Shown here: positions 18,636-28,082 of the stretch, piece by piece
Layout of the letters: every line of letters starts with the position of its first letter
How positions within the stretch are numbered: position 1 is the first letter of the stretch
NCBI RefSeq assembly: GCF_009707485.1
Contig: NZ_CP046121.1
Location: 1,612,001-1,676,000 of the forward strand
Direction of reading: 5' to 3'
Source of the DNA: Nostocoides sp. HKS02
GTDB lineage: Bacteria; Actinomycetota; Actinomycetes; Actinomycetales; Dermatophilaceae
DNA length: 64,000 nt
Made by a program: the position numbers and the translations under genes
Notes under the pieces: generated by a model
What the model saw: the letters and a program-made list of their open reading frames with translations, nothing else
Told to the model about the DNA's origin: nothing
Databases searched by the model: none

Positions 18636-19138
18636 AGGTGGGCCTGGTCGATCGCGGACTGGAGCGACTGCAGGTACCCCTGCGAGGTGAAGGTGGCGCC
18701 GGAGACCATGTCGATGCTGGCGCTCTGTGCCTGGACGACCTCGGAGTTGAGCTGGGGCACGGCGACCGAGTTGATCTCCTGGTCACGGCCGTTGTTCCAC
18801 GGGACCTGCAGCACCGAGGCGGCGGTGATCTTGCCGTTCGCCACGGTGATCTGCACCTGGACCGGGCCGTACTGGGTGTCCACCGCCGACCCGGCATACG
18901 TCTTGGTGGTGGCCTTGGGCGTGGTGGTGGCCTTGGGCGTTGCCTGAGACCCCGAGCTCGATGACGAGCCCGATGACGAGCTGCTGCCCGTCGTCGCGCT
19001 CGGTGCGGGCGTGACATTGGCCTGGGCCACGATCGGGGAGGCCGCGGACGCGGTCGTGCTCGAGGTCGACGTGTGGTAGCTGAACAACAGCACCAGGCTG
19101 GTGAGGGTCGACAGCGCCCACAGGGTGATGCGTCGCAT
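18632..19138 (-). CDS. Membrane-anchored FMN-binding protein with flavinylation site
   Basis: A 168-residue protein with an N-terminal membrane anchor or signal (LWALSTLTSLVLLFS), a Ser/Gly/Pro/Thr-rich linker, and an FMN_bind domain (YGPVQVQITVANGKITAASV). The site DMVSGAT fits the known ApbE target consensus, with the final Thr taking FMN. The domain would face the cell exterior. It is followed in the same operon by ApbE and preceded by a ferric-reductase-like flavoprotein, so it probably passes electrons from the membrane reductase to an outside acceptor. Confidence 0.9.
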   Translation of the reverse strand: MRRITLWALSTLTSLVLLFSYHTSTSSTTASAASPIVAQANVTPAPSATTGSSSSSGSSSSSGSQATPKATTTPKATTKTYAGSAVDTQYGPVQVQITVANGKITAASVLQVPWNNGRDQEINSVAVPQLNSEVVQAQSASIDMVSGATFTSQGYLQSLQSAIDQAHL

Positions 19139-19150
19139 GATGCGTGGCTC

Positions 19151-20626
19151 CTAGTACGTGAACAGTTCGAGGTGGAGGTGGTCCGCAGGCACCCCGGCGT
19201 CGAGCGCGGCCCGGCGGGCGGCGTCCATCCACCCGGGCGACCCGCACAGGAAGACGTCGCGCTCCGCCACGTCGGGCACCAGCTGGGTCAGCGCCTCGAC
19301 GTCGGTGAGGTGCGCCGCCGAGGCGGGCAGCCACGAGTCCCGATCCGGGACGCGCGACCCCTCGACGGTGACGTACCGCGCGCCCTGCTGTCGGGCCAGC
19401 TCGGACAGCTCGGCGCCGAGGACGAAGTCCTCCGCGCGGCGCGCCCGGTGGACCAGGACGACGTCGCCCGGCGCCTGTTCCAGCCCCTCGAGGAGGGCGC
19501 GCAGCGGCGTGATCCCGATGCCCGACCCCATGAGCAGCACCTTGCGCTGCGTGCGCACCCCGGGGTGCAGTCGTCCGTACGGTCCCTCGACGAGGACGCG
19601 GGTGCCGGGTCGCAGCTGGGCCAGCCGCGCCGTGCCGTCGCCGACGTGGGCCGCGGTGATCCGAAGGTGTCGGCCGTCCGGCGCCGCGGAGAGCGAGTAG
19701 GGGTGGGCCCGCATCCACCCGGGCCCGTCGAGGAACCGCCACTGGAAGAACTGCCCCGGCGCAGCGTCCAGCCGGGCGACGCCCCGGCCGCCGACGAGGA
19801 CCGACGTGACGCCAGGCCCCTCCTCGCGGACGGCGACGACCCGCAGTGAGGCGCGCAGCGAGCGGTGCAACGGCAGGCCGACCCGGAACACGAGCACCGC
19901 GGCCGCACACACGGCATACGACGTCCACCAGAAGACGGTCGAGGTGGTCGAGGCGAGGAAGTCCTTGCCGGTCCACAGCTGGTGGGGCAGTGCGAGCCCG
20001 GCACCGAGGTAGCCGTAGAGGTGGATGAGGTGCCAGGACTCGTAGCGCAACCGGCCCCGGGCCTTCTTCACCGAGGTCACGACGACCATGCACAGGGCGG
20101 CGGTGCCCGCGACGGCGAGCAGCATCCCGGGGTAGTTGACGACGAAGTCGACGATCGTCCCCCAGAGCCCGGCAGACGATCCGGCGGCGTAGCCCAGGGT
20201 GATGAGGACGATGTGGGCCCAGAGCAGGTTGAACGAGGTGAAGCCGACGAGCCGGTGGGTCCGGGCCAGGGCGTCCTGGCCCCACGCCTGCTCGAACCAC
20301 GGGACGCGCGCCATGAGGAACACCTGCACGAGCAACAGGGCCGAGGCGACCAACCCGGTCAGGCGCCCCAGCGAGGTCAGGCCCGCCGCGAGGCTGCCGA
20401 GCTCTTGGACTCCCCCGCCGCTGACCCACATCGACGTCACCCAGAGCAGCACGAGCCAGAAGAGGGTCACGGACGCGTCGCGCCACCAGCGGGGCACGGG
20501 CCGCACGGGGCGGCGCGGGTGTGCCGTGGCGGCGGGGGTCGACGCTCGCACGGTCGCAGCGGCGTTGGTCGTGGTCACAGACTCAGGGTGGAGTCGTTCC
20601 CTGAGTGTCTGCTGTGGGTCCGCCAT
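19151..20626 (-). CDS. Ferric reductase-like membrane flavoprotein (FRD/NOX type)
   Basis: About 491 residues from the ATG at 20626; an in-frame ATG at 20647 is possible, and neither has a clear ribosome site. The N-terminal half has about six membrane helices of the ferric-reductase-like type with His in helices (LARTHRLVGFTSFNLLWAHI, WHLIHLYGYLGAGLALPHQL), likely haem ligands. The C-terminal half is a ferredoxin-reductase module: FAD site HPYSLSAAP, nucleotide site LLMGSGIGITPLRALL, and FLCGSPGWMDA. It can take electrons from NAD(P)H to haem and outwards. Its partner downstream is the flavinylated protein. Confidence 0.87.
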   Translation of the reverse strand: MADPQQTLRERLHPESVTTTNAAATVRASTPAATAHPRRPVRPVPRWWRDASVTLFWLVLLWVTSMWVSGGGVQELGSLAAGLTSLGRLTGLVASALLLVQVFLMARVPWFEQAWGQDALARTHRLVGFTSFNLLWAHIVLITLGYAAGSSAGLWGTIVDFVVNYPGMLLAVAGTAALCMVVVTSVKKARGRLRYESWHLIHLYGYLGAGLALPHQLWTGKDFLASTTSTVFWWTSYAVCAAAVLVFRVGLPLHRSLRASLRVVAVREEGPGVTSVLVGGRGVARLDAAPGQFFQWRFLDGPGWMRAHPYSLSAAPDGRHLRITAAHVGDGTARLAQLRPGTRVLVEGPYGRLHPGVRTQRKVLLMGSGIGITPLRALLEGLEQAPGDVVLVHRARRAEDFVLGAELSELARQQGARYVTVEGSRVPDRDSWLPASAAHLTDVEALTQLVPDVAERDVFLCGSPGWMDAARRAALDAGVPADHLHLELFTY

Positions 20627-20677
20627 GACCCGCGCATGAGCGCACATCGCTGTCGACGTGGTCGCCGCTCGGCATGC

Positions 20678-21460
20678 TCACCGCCACCACCCGAGCACCG
20701 TGCCACCGATCCGGATGATGAAGGCCACGAGGACGACGACGAAGACCACGCGGACGAACCCGTTTCCTCGGGCCACCGCCGTGCGCGCGCCGACGTAGCC
20801 GCCGGCGATGTTGGCCACCGCCATCACCCCGCCGATCTTCCACATCACGTGCCCGCCGGGGATGAACACCGTGAGGGCGCCGAGGTTGGTCGCGAAGTTG
20901 GCGATCTTGGCCTTGGCACTGGCCTCGAGGAAGGCGTACCCCATGAGCCCGACGAGCGCGAAGACGAGGAACGACCCGGTACCCGGCCCGAGCGCCCCGT
21001 CGTAGATGCCGATGACGAAACCCGTGACCATCGCGACGACCGTGTGCCGGTGCCCGTCGAAGCGCAGCGCGGTCTCGTGCCCCAACGCAGGCCGAGCCAC
21101 GGTGTAGCCGCCGACCACGACGAGCATCACCAGGATGATCGGGTTGAACGCGGTCTTGGGGATGTGCAGCCCCAGCAGGGCCCCGCCGACGGCCCCGAGG
21201 TAGGCCACCGCCGCCATGGGCAGCGCGGTGCGCAGGTCGGGGCGCACCCGACGCCAGTAGGTGACCGAGCTGGTCGTCGTCCCGAAGATGGACGAGACCT
21301 TGTTCGTCGCGAGCAGCTGGGCCGGGCTCGCGGCGGGGAACCCGAGCAGCAGAGCGGGCAGCTGCACCAGTCCCCCTCCCCCGACGACGGCATCGACCCA
21401 GCCCGCGCCGAACCCGGCCAGGGCCATCAGTGCCAGCGTGCTGAGTGCGACCGGGCCCAC
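20678..21460 (-). CDS. TSUP-family exporter (TauE/SafE)
   Basis: A 260-residue membrane protein with about eight helices. The two halves carry the family repeat: GFGAGWVDAVVGGGGLVQLP with LLGFPAASPAQLLATNK, and VIGIYDGALGPGTGSFLV with AKAKIANFATNLGAL. TSUP members export sulfite, organosulfonates or other small anions; the substrate here is unknown. The GTG start at 21460 overlaps the TAG stop of the HAD gene by one base. Confidence 0.88.
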   Translation of the reverse strand: MGPVALSTLALMALAGFGAGWVDAVVGGGGLVQLPALLLGFPAASPAQLLATNKVSSIFGTTTSSVTYWRRVRPDLRTALPMAAVAYLGAVGGALLGLHIPKTAFNPIILVMLVVVGGYTVARPALGHETALRFDGHRHTVVAMVTGFVIGIYDGALGPGTGSFLVFALVGLMGYAFLEASAKAKIANFATNLGALTVFIPGGHVMWKIGGVMAVANIAGGYVGARTAVARGNGFVRVVFVVVLVAFIIRIGGTVLGWWR

Positions 21461-22236
21461 TAGCCGGTCGACTGACCCTCGGCCAACCAGCTGTCGACGA
21501 TGCCGAGGATGTCGAGCAGCTGGTGGGCCTCGGCGTCGGGGGTGGCGTCGACGGCCACCTGCTGGCTGCGCGGGATGTCGGAGTGCGGGATCCAGATCGC
21601 GCGCATGCCCACCTGCTGCGGGCCGTGGACGTCCTCGAACAGCCGGTCGCCGACGTAGGCCGCCTCATGCGGCTCGACACCCACTGCCGAGCAGGCGGCC
21701 CGGAACGCGTCCGGGTGGGGCTTCACGCAGTGGATCTCGGAGGAGTAGACGTCGCCGTCGATGAGGTCGAGGACGCCGTCCCGCTGGAACACCTCGCGGT
21801 GGTAGGCGCGGGTCCAGATGGTGTTCGACAGCACGCCGACGCGCAGGCCGCGGTCGCGCAGCCCCTCCCACAACGGTCGCACCTGCGGGTCGGTGTGGGT
21901 GTGCGGCTCCCAGAAGCGCTGGTATGCCGCGAGCGCCAGCAGGTGCCGGTCGTGGTCCGCGTCGACGCCGGCCTGCTCCAGGATCGCGCCGATCGAGGCG
22001 CTCTCGTGGGTCTCGCGCCCGCGGGACCACGCGCGCTCCTCGGCCTCGTGGATGCGTCGCGCCAGGGAGTCCGCCTCGGCGAGCTCCTCCGGGGGCATGT
22101 GCGTGTCCTCGACCGGGAGGCCGTGCACCTCACGCGCGAACACCCGCCACTGCTGGGGCAGGTCCACCTCGTGCCATGGCGTCAAGGTGCCGCCCCAGTC
22201 GAAGATGACGGCGCGCAGCGGGGCGCGGGCAGCCAT
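21460..22236 (-). CDS. HAD-family hydrolase
   Basis: A 258-residue haloacid-dehalogenase-type hydrolase. Motif I is FDWGGTLTPW (nucleophile Asp, but Gly replaces the usual acid/base second Asp), motif II VLSNTIW, motif III the Lys of VKPHPDAFRA, motif IV VGDRLFEDVHG. The DWGGT form is common in a phosphatase-like actinobacterial subgroup. It has a large helical cap. The ATG overlaps the proS stop by one base (TGATG), so it is translated with proS. The substrate is not known. Confidence 0.85.
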   Translation of the reverse strand: MAARAPLRAVIFDWGGTLTPWHEVDLPQQWRVFAREVHGLPVEDTHMPPEELAEADSLARRIHEAEERAWSRGRETHESASIGAILEQAGVDADHDRHLLALAAYQRFWEPHTHTDPQVRPLWEGLRDRGLRVGVLSNTIWTRAYHREVFQRDGVLDLIDGDVYSSEIHCVKPHPDAFRAACSAVGVEPHEAAYVGDRLFEDVHGPQQVGMRAIWIPHSDIPRSQQVAVDATPDAEAHQLLDILGIVDSWLAEGQSTG

Positions 22237-24008
22237 CAGGCCGCGCCGCCGCGCACGATCCGCGCCACCTCGGCCACCACGTCGCCGACCGCAACCTCTC
22301 GACGCTCGCCCGTGGCGCGGTCCTTCACCTCGACGACTCCAGTGGCCAGGCCGCGTCCCACCACGACGATCGTGGGGACGCCGATCAGCTCGGAGTCCTT
22401 GAACTTCACGCCGGGGCTGACGCCCTTGCGGTCGTCGAAGAGCACCGAGATCCCTTGAGCCTCAAGCCCTCTGGTGATCTCTTCCGAGGCGAGGAAGACC
22501 TCCTCGTCCTTGCCGGTCGCCACGAGGTGCACGTCGGCAGGGCTGATCTCGCGGGGCCAGACGAGACCGAGCTCGTCGTGGTTGCCCTCGGCGACGCAGG
22601 CCACCGCGCGTGACACGCCCACGCCGTAGGACCCCATGATCACCGTCTGGAGCTTGCCGTTCTGGTCGAGGACCTTGAGGTCGAGCGCCTCGGCGTACTT
22701 GCGGCCGAGCTGGAAGATGTGTCCCATCTCGATGCCGCGGGCCGCCTCGAGCTCGTGGCCGCAGCTGGGGCAGGCGTCGCCCGCGCGCACCTCGGCGGCC
22801 TCGATCGTGCCGTCGGCCGTGAAGTCGCGACCGGCCACGAGGTCGATGACGTGCTGGCCCGGCGCGTTGGCGCCGGTCACCCAGCGGGTGCCCTCGACCA
22901 CCCTGGGGTCGAGCAGGTAGCGGACGCCCGAGCTCGACTCGGCGCCGAGCGCGGCGGGCCCGATGTACCCCTTGACCAGCGCGGGGTTCGCCGCGAAGTC
23001 CAGCTCGCCGAACACCTCGACCGCTGCGGGCTCGACCTGGGCGCCGAGGCGCTTCTCGTCGATCTCGCGGTCGCCGGGCACGCCGATCGCCAGTGGCTCG
23101 CGGGTGCCATCGGGGTGCACGAGCATGACGAGCACGTTCTTCAAGGTGTCGGCCGCCGTCCACGGCCGGTCCTCGCGAGCGAACCGCTCGTTGAGGTGGT
23201 CGACCAAGGTGTCGATGGTGGGGGTGCCGGGAGTCTGCTCGGCGTGCGCTGCCGGCGCATCGGCATACGGCACGGGGTCGGGGACGGGCACCCGGACCGC
23301 CTCGACGTTCGCGGCGAAGCCGCAGTTCGGGCAGTGCACGTAGGTGTCCTCGCCGTTCTCGGCCGTGGCGAGGAACTCCTCGGACTTCGAGCCGCCCATG
23401 GCGCCGGCCATCGCTTGGACGATGACGTAGTGGAACCCCAGCCGGTCGAAGATCCGGATGTAGGCGTCGCGGTGGAGCTGGTAGGCCTTGTCGAGCCCGG
23501 CCTCGTCGAGGTCGAAGGAGTAGGAGTCCTTCATGACGAACTCGCGTCCGCGCAGCAGCCCCGCCCGCGGCCGGGCCTCGTCGCGGTACTTGGTCTGGAT
23601 CTGGTAGATCGACAGCGGCAGGTCCTTGTAGGACGAGAAGAGGTCCTTGACCGTGAGGGTGAACATCTCCTCGTGGGTCGGCCCGAGCAGGTAGTCGGCT
23701 CCCTTGCGGTCCTTGAGCCGGAAGATGTTGTCGCCGTACTCCTCCCACCGACCCGTGGCCTCGAAGGGCTCCTTGGGCAGCAGCGCGGGAAAGAGGAGCT
23801 CCTGGGCGCCGATCGCATCCATCTCCTCCCGGACGATGGACTCGACACGACGCAGGACCCTCAGGCCCAGGGGCAGCCAGGTGTAGATGCCGGGGCTCAC
23901 GCGCCGGATGTACCCGGCCCGCACCAGCAGCCGGTGGCTGGGCAGTTCGGCATCGGCCGGGTCCTCGCGAAGGGTTCGCAGGAACAGGGTCGACATGCGC
24001 AGGGCCAC
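22236..24008 (-). CDS. proS: Prolyl-tRNA synthetase, bacterial type
   Basis: A 590-residue class II aminoacyl-tRNA synthetase that charges tRNA-Pro. Motif 1 ([20 protein letters not shown]), motif 2 ([28 protein letters not shown]) and motif 3 ([20 protein letters not shown]) are present. The insertion between motifs 2 and 3 is full length, so this is the long bacterial form with the editing domain. The C-terminal anticodon-binding domain is at the end ([20 protein letters not shown]). A housekeeping gene in its usual actinobacterial neighbourhood with ispG and rseP. Confidence 0.97.
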   Translation of the reverse strand: MALRMSTLFLRTLREDPADAELPSHRLLVRAGYIRRVSPGIYTWLPLGLRVLRRVESIVREEMDAIGAQELLFPALLPKEPFEATGRWEEYGDNIFRLKDRKGADYLLGPTHEEMFTLTVKDLFSSYKDLPLSIYQIQTKYRDEARPRAGLLRGREFVMKDSYSFDLDEAGLDKAYQLHRDAYIRIFDRLGFHYVIVQAMAGAMGGSKSEEFLATAENGEDTYVHCPNCGFAANVEAVRVPVPDPVPYADAPAAHAEQTPGTPTIDTLVDHLNERFAREDRPWTAADTLKNVLVMLVHPDGTREPLAIGVPGDREIDEKRLGAQVEPAAVEVFGELDFAANPALVKGYIGPAALGAESSSGVRYLLDPRVVEGTRWVTGANAPGQHVIDLVAGRDFTADGTIEAAEVRAGDACPSCGHELEAARGIEMGHIFQLGRKYAEALDLKVLDQNGKLQTVIMGSYGVGVSRAVACVAEGNHDELGLVWPREISPADVHLVATGKDEEVFLASEEITRGLEAQGISVLFDDRKGVSPGVKFKDSELIGVPTIVVVGRGLATGVVEVKDRATGERREVAVGDVVAEVARIVRGGAA

Positions 24009-24061
24009 GGGTTCTCCTCGGTGTGCGGGGCAACCTCCGAAGGATAACGGCCTGCGTCAGG

Positions 24062-24460
24062 TCAGCGGCCCGTGGCCTTGAGCGCCGTGCGGATCAGGGG
24101 CAGCTGCAGCGGCAGCCGGGCCACGGTGCCTGCGAACGCGGCCCGGGCCCCGAGGGTCCCCCTGCGCTGGGCCCGCTTGCCGAAGGTGGCGCTCATCTGG
24201 ACGTTGCCCGGCAGGATCGCGACGAGGAGGGCGGCGCTGGCCCACCCGGCATACCGGCGGGTGGCGGGGTGCAGCAGCCCGGCGGCACACGCCAGCTCGG
24301 CGACCCCGGAGGCGTAGATGAGCTCGCGGCGCCGGGGCATGGCCCTTGGGACGAGCGGCTCGAACACCTCGGGCTTCACCAGGTGCGTGACGCCGGAGGT
24401 GAGGAACAGCCCAGCGAGGCCGGCGAGGTCCTTGGTGAGCGGGGCGACGATGCGGGTCAT
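24062..24460 (-). CDS. DoxX-family membrane protein
   Basis: A 132-residue protein with four predicted helices: LAGLAGLFLTSGVTHLV, YASGVAELACAAGLL, GWASAALLVAILPGNVQMS, and a short last one. GNVQMSATFGKRAQ in the third helix region is typical of DoxX-like proteins of this branch. The ATG at 24460 (AGGA about 7 bases upstream) is taken as start; a GTG directly before it is also possible. Function is unknown beyond a membrane role, often linked with redox stress. It precedes proS on the same strand. Confidence 0.75.
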   Translation of the reverse strand: MTRIVAPLTKDLAGLAGLFLTSGVTHLVKPEVFEPLVPRAMPRRRELIYASGVAELACAAGLLHPATRRYAGWASAALLVAILPGNVQMSATFGKRAQRRGTLGARAAFAGTVARLPLQLPLIRTALKATGR

Positions 24461-24472
24461 CACGCCATCCTG

Positions 24473-24706
24473 TCAGCGAGGGTCGCCACCCCGGCGCAGG
24501 TACCGCAGACGCGCCCGGAGCGCCGCCGCGAAGGCCACGCCACCCAGCACCACGAGGACGATCCCCACCCACAGCCAGGTGCGTCCCGCGGTCTGGCGGC
24601 CGGGCACGGCGACGAGGAACGCCCCGAACGCCAACAGCGAGCCCGTCAACCACAGCAGCGCGTTGCCTGCAGCCGCCGTGTCCGGCCGGTGCTCCAGCTC
24701 GCGCAT
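24473..24706 (-). CDS. Small two-helix membrane protein
   Basis: A 77-residue product from the ATG at 24706, which overlaps the stop of the GNAT gene by one base (TGATG). It has a short charged N-terminus (RELEHRPDTAAAG), two hydrophobic helices (ALLWLTGSLLAFGAFLVAV and TWLWVGIVLVVLGGVAFAAA) and a basic tail (LRARLRYLRRGGDPR). It is probably an integral membrane protein with both ends in the cytoplasm. No family recognised. Coupled translation with GNAT supports it being real. Confidence 0.7.
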   Translation of the reverse strand: MRELEHRPDTAAAGNALLWLTGSLLAFGAFLVAVPGRQTAGRTWLWVGIVLVVLGGVAFAAALRARLRYLRRGGDPR

Positions 24707-25551
24707 CAGAGCAGCACGGTTGAGAACGTACCGACGTCCTCGAACCCCACGTGCCGGTAGGTCGCCCGCGCGCTGGTGTTGAAGTCGTTGACGTACAAGG
24801 TGACCCAGCGGGCGCGGGTGGCCATCACCTGCTCCACGACCGACGCCATCATGGGGACCGCCAAGCCCTGGCCGCGCAGCGCCGGGTGGAGCCACACCCC
24901 CTGCAGCTGCGCGCACCCCAGCGCGACCGACCCCACGTCGGCCTTGAACACCACGGCGCCGTCCTCGATGACGACGAAGGTGTGCCCGCGGTCGATCAGC
25001 GCCTGCAACGCGCTCCGGTATGCCGCGCCGGAACCGGTGTAGGGCGGGTAGCCGATCTCGCCCTCGAACATCTGGGCCGCGGCGGGCATCACGAGGTCGA
25101 CCTCGGCCAGGGTGGCCGGGCGGACCCGCTGGTCCAGCTCGACTCCGAGCTCGGAAGGCGCGGTCATCGTGCTCATGAGCGGCTGGCTGGCCCGCACCGC
25201 GCGCGCCGGGCCCCACACCGGGCTCAGGTGACGCCACAGCTCGCTGACCTGGTCGGCCGGGCCGAGGATCGAGGCACAGTGCCGGCGCCATCGGCGCACC
25301 CGGTCGGCGAAGTACCCGAGGGACGCGGTGTCGGCCTCGACCGGGACCAGGTTGGCGCTCGACCAGCACAGCGACTGCAGGACGCCGTCGACCCGGTGGC
25401 CGAGCACGGTGCCGGGTTGGGTCATCAGGACGCCCTCGAGCAGCCGCGCCGCCACGAAGACGTTGGCCGGCAGGTCGCGGGCACACACCTGCAACGCGTC
25501 GTCTCGGTCCGAGGGCGACAGCGCGTGGACCGGGTTGCGGGTGCGCAGCAC
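24706..25551 (-). CDS. GNAT N-acetyltransferase with DUF4081 domain
   Basis: A 281-residue, two-part protein. The N-terminal half is a DUF4081-type domain (CARDLPANVFVAARLLEG, then GVLQSLCWSSANLVPVEAD). The C-terminal half is a GNAT domain with the acetyl-CoA loop LQGVWLHPALRGQGLAVPMM and the end VTLYVNDFNTSARATYRHVG. It uses a GTG start. Such genes usually sit next to ispG and proS in actinobacteria, as here. The acceptor amine is unknown. Confidence 0.88.
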   Translation of the reverse strand: MLRTRNPVHALSPSDRDDALQVCARDLPANVFVAARLLEGVLMTQPGTVLGHRVDGVLQSLCWSSANLVPVEADTASLGYFADRVRRWRRHCASILGPADQVSELWRHLSPVWGPARAVRASQPLMSTMTAPSELGVELDQRVRPATLAEVDLVMPAAAQMFEGEIGYPPYTGSGAAYRSALQALIDRGHTFVVIEDGAVVFKADVGSVALGCAQLQGVWLHPALRGQGLAVPMMASVVEQVMATRARWVTLYVNDFNTSARATYRHVGFEDVGTFSTVLL

Positions 25552-25764
25552 GCCGCCAGCCTAAGTCGTGGGACGGGCGTCTGCGCACCAATGCGAGGAG
25601 AAGCACCTGCCCTTCCCCAATCCCCGTCCCCATGCCCGCGCGTGACCAGAAGCGCACAGCTGGCCGGGCGACTCGCGAAGATCTTTACCATTTCCGCCCA
25701 GAAGGGGCAGTCTGGTGTGGTTCGCCTGGGTGCAGGGCCTTTTCGATGCCACCGAAGGAGAACC

Positions 25765-26766
25765 ATGCCCATTCGCATTGCCCCACGTCTTCTCGCCGCA
25801 ACCCTTGCTGCCTGCTTTGCCCTGGCTGGCCTGACGGTCGCTCAGGCAAGTGGTACTGGGTGGTCCCACCACCCTGCAACGAAGCCCATGTCCAAGCCCA
25901 CGTGCCATGGCAAGGGCAGCAAGCCCTGTCCTTCGCCGACGAGCACCACCAGCACGACCACCACCAGCACGACCAGCAGCAGCACGACCAGCAGCAGCAC
26001 GACCAGCAGCAGCACGACCACGGGCCCAGCTACGTGGGCCTGCACCGCTCCCCTCGGTGGGGGCTGCGGGGCCTACCGGTACGCCGGCATCCCCAACTCC
26101 AACGGCTACAACACCTACGTCTCCAACCAGGCGGTCGGAGCGCAGACCGGAACCAGCCAGGTCGTCCAAGCCAACAGCCCGGGCGACTGGCAGGTCGTCG
26201 CCAACGACGTGCCTTACGGATACACGGGGGTCCAGACCTTCCCCGACGCGCAACAGCTCTTCAACAACTGGTGCGGGAACGGCTGGGGAGGCTGCTCGGC
26301 CGACACCCCGGTGAACTCCTTGTCCGCCCTGAAGGTCGTCTACGCCGAGAGCTCGCCCCAGGACGCCCTGAGCCTCTACCAGTACTCCCCCGATGTGTGG
26401 CTGGACAACTACGGCTCGGACATCATGTTCTGGGTCGACGTCCACGGCCGCTGCAACGAGGGAGCGTTCGGCGGCACGGTTCTGGGCCACGCGGTGATCG
26501 ACGGCCAGAACTGGACTGTGCACCGCTATGGAGGGTTCGGCGCCGAGATCATCTTTGTGCTGGACGGAACCGGTGGCACCGGCACCTGTGCGCAGCAGAC
26601 CTCGGGAACCATCAACATCAAGGCCGGGATCGACTGGCTGACAGCCAACCGGTTCATCACCGGGGCACCGGTCATGAGCCAGCTCAACACGGGGTGGGAG
26701 ATCACCTCCGCCGACAACACCACATTCCGGGTCAGCAGCTACTCGATCATCGCGACGCCGCTGTGA
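25765..26766 (+). CDS. Secreted glycoside hydrolase family 12-like protein
   Basis: A 333-residue product from the ATG at 25765 (AAGGAG 6 bases upstream). A signal peptide (LLAATLAACFALAGLTVAQA) is followed by a Ser/Thr linker with 15-bp DNA repeats, then a domain whose order resembles GH12 endoglucanases: TYVSNQAVG, a Cys pair near NNWCGNGWGGCS, YSPDVWLDN, then DIMFWVD, GHAVIDGQNWTVHRY and TGWEITSADNTTFRVSSYSI. In GH12 the nucleophile is the Glu of E-I-M-I-W; here that position is Asp. The acid/base Glu (TGWE) is kept. It may be a weak enzyme or a binding protein for beta-glucan. GH12 assignment comes from pattern recall, not a search. In the 213 bases upstream I saw no gene. Confidence 0.6.
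   Translation: MPIRIAPRLLAATLAACFALAGLTVAQASGTGWSHHPATKPMSKPTCHGKGSKPCPSPTSTTSTTTTSTTSSSTTSSSTTSSSTTTGPATWACTAPLGGGCGAYRYAGIPNSNGYNTYVSNQAVGAQTGTSQVVQANSPGDWQVVANDVPYGYTGVQTFPDAQQLFNNWCGNGWGGCSADTPVNSLSALKVVYAESSPQDALSLYQYSPDVWLDNYGSDIMFWVDVHGRCNEGAFGGTVLGHAVIDGQNWTVHRYGGFGAEIIFVLDGTGGTGTCAQQTSGTINIKAGIDWLTANRFITGAPVMSQLNTGWEITSADNTTFRVSSYSIIATPL
25975..26019. repeat. 15-bp tandem repeat, 3 copies, in the Ser/Thr linker
   Basis: Three perfect copies of AGCAGCAGCACGACC at 25975, 25990 and 26005 encode the SSSTT linker units of the GH12-like protein. Degenerate copies lie just upstream. Unit length keeps the frame. Confidence 0.9.
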
Positions 26767-26851
26767 CCGACGTCGTGTAGACCTCGTTGCACGGCACCCC
26801 GCGGTCGCGGAACAGTCCCGCTGGCCGTTCGTGGGTGCGCCATTGCCCCGG

Positions 26852-28012
26852 TCAGCTGACGGTGACGCTCGGGGCGCCGGCGCTCGCCTCGTCGACGGGC
26901 TCGCCCATCTCCTCGGCGATGCGCATGGCCTCCTCGATGAGGGTCTCGACGATCTGGCTCTCGGGGACTGTCTTGATGACCTCGCCCCTGACGAAGATCT
27001 GGCCCTTGCCGTTACCGGACGCGACCCCGAGGTCGGCCTCACGAGCCTCGCCCGGTCCGTTGACGACACACCCCATGACGGCCACGCGCAGCGGCACGGT
27101 CATGCCCTCGAGCCCGGCGGTGACCTCGTCGGCCAGCTTGTAGACATCGACCTGGGCGCGACCGCACGAGGGGCAGGACACGATCTCGAGCTTGCGCGGC
27201 TTCAGGTTGAGCGACTGCAGGATCTGGTTGCCGACCTTGACCTCCTCGACCGGAGGTGCGGACAACGAGACCCGGATGGTGTCGCCGATCCCCTTGGACA
27301 GCAACGCCCCGAACGCCGTCGCCGACTTGATGGTGCCCTGGAACGCCGGGCCGGCCTCGGTGACCCCGAGGTGGAGCGGCCAGTCCCCCCGCTCGGACAG
27401 CATCTCGTAGGCCTGGACCATGACCACGGGGTCGTTGTGCTTCACCGAGATCTTGAAGTCGTGGAAGTCGTGCTCCTCGAACAGCGACGCCTCCCACACG
27501 GCCGACTCGACCAGCGCCTCAGCGGTGGCCTTGCCGTACTTCTGCAGCAGCCGCGGGTCGAGCGAGCCCGCGTTGACGCCGATGCGGATCGAGACTCCCG
27601 CGTCCTTCGCAGCGTTGGCGATCTGTTTGACCTGGTCGTCGAACTTGCGGATGTTGCCCGGGTTCACCCGCACGGCCGCGCACCCCGCGTCGATCGCGGC
27701 GAAGACGTACTTCGGCTGGAAGTGGATGTCCGCGATCACCGGGATCTGCGACTTGCGGGCGATGGCCGGCAACGCGTCGGCGTCGTCCTGGCTGGGGCAG
27801 GCCACCCGCACGATGTCGCAGCCCGACGCGGTGAGCTCGGCGATCTGCTGGAGCGTCGCGTTGATGTCCGTCGTCGGCGTCGTGCACATCGACTGGACCG
27901 AGATCGGGGCGTCACCACCGACCTCGACCTTGCCCACCTTGATCTTGCGCGTCTTGCGCCTGGGCGCGAGGACGGGAGCAGGCGCGGACGGCATACCAAG
28001 CGAAACGGTCAT
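26852..28012 (-). CDS. ispG: 4-hydroxy-3-methylbut-2-enyl diphosphate synthase (GcpE)
   Basis: A 386-residue enzyme of the non-mevalonate isoprenoid pathway. It converts 2-C-methylerythritol cyclodiphosphate to HMBPP using a 4Fe-4S cluster. TIM-barrel landmarks are [32 protein letters not shown] and [13 protein letters not shown]. The cluster Cys are in [10 protein letters not shown] and [19 protein letters not shown]. The ATG at 28012 is chosen because it gives the normal length. It ends the rseP-dxr neighbourhood; dxr and this gene serve the same pathway. Confidence 0.97.
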   Translation of the reverse strand: MTVSLGMPSAPAPVLAPRRKTRKIKVGKVEVGGDAPISVQSMCTTPTTDINATLQQIAELTASGCDIVRVACPSQDDADALPAIARKSQIPVIADIHFQPKYVFAAIDAGCAAVRVNPGNIRKFDDQVKQIANAAKDAGVSIRIGVNAGSLDPRLLQKYGKATAEALVESAVWEASLFEEHDFHDFKISVKHNDPVVMVQAYEMLSERGDWPLHLGVTEAGPAFQGTIKSATAFGALLSKGIGDTIRVSLSAPPVEEVKVGNQILQSLNLKPRKLEIVSCPSCGRAQVDVYKLADEVTAGLEGMTVPLRVAVMGCVVNGPGEAREADLGVASGNGKGQIFVRGEVIKTVPESQIVETLIEEAMRIAEEMGEPVDEASAGAPSVTVS

Positions 28013-28082
28013 GGTCGAAGTATCTCCCAGAGGTGCGGGCAAGGTGATGCGGGCGGTGGTGCGGGGGGTGACACGGGCAGCG

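Noticed and set aside
19865..21463. Large plus-strand open frame over the reductase and TSUP genes
   Set aside because: Low-complexity His/Asp/Glu/Arg composition and no family match, while the minus strand encodes clear membrane proteins.
25552..25764. Possible riboswitch before the secreted GH12-like gene
   Set aside because: Long leaders before secreted actinobacterial proteins often hold c-di-AMP riboswitches, but I could not find the conserved core; no call made.
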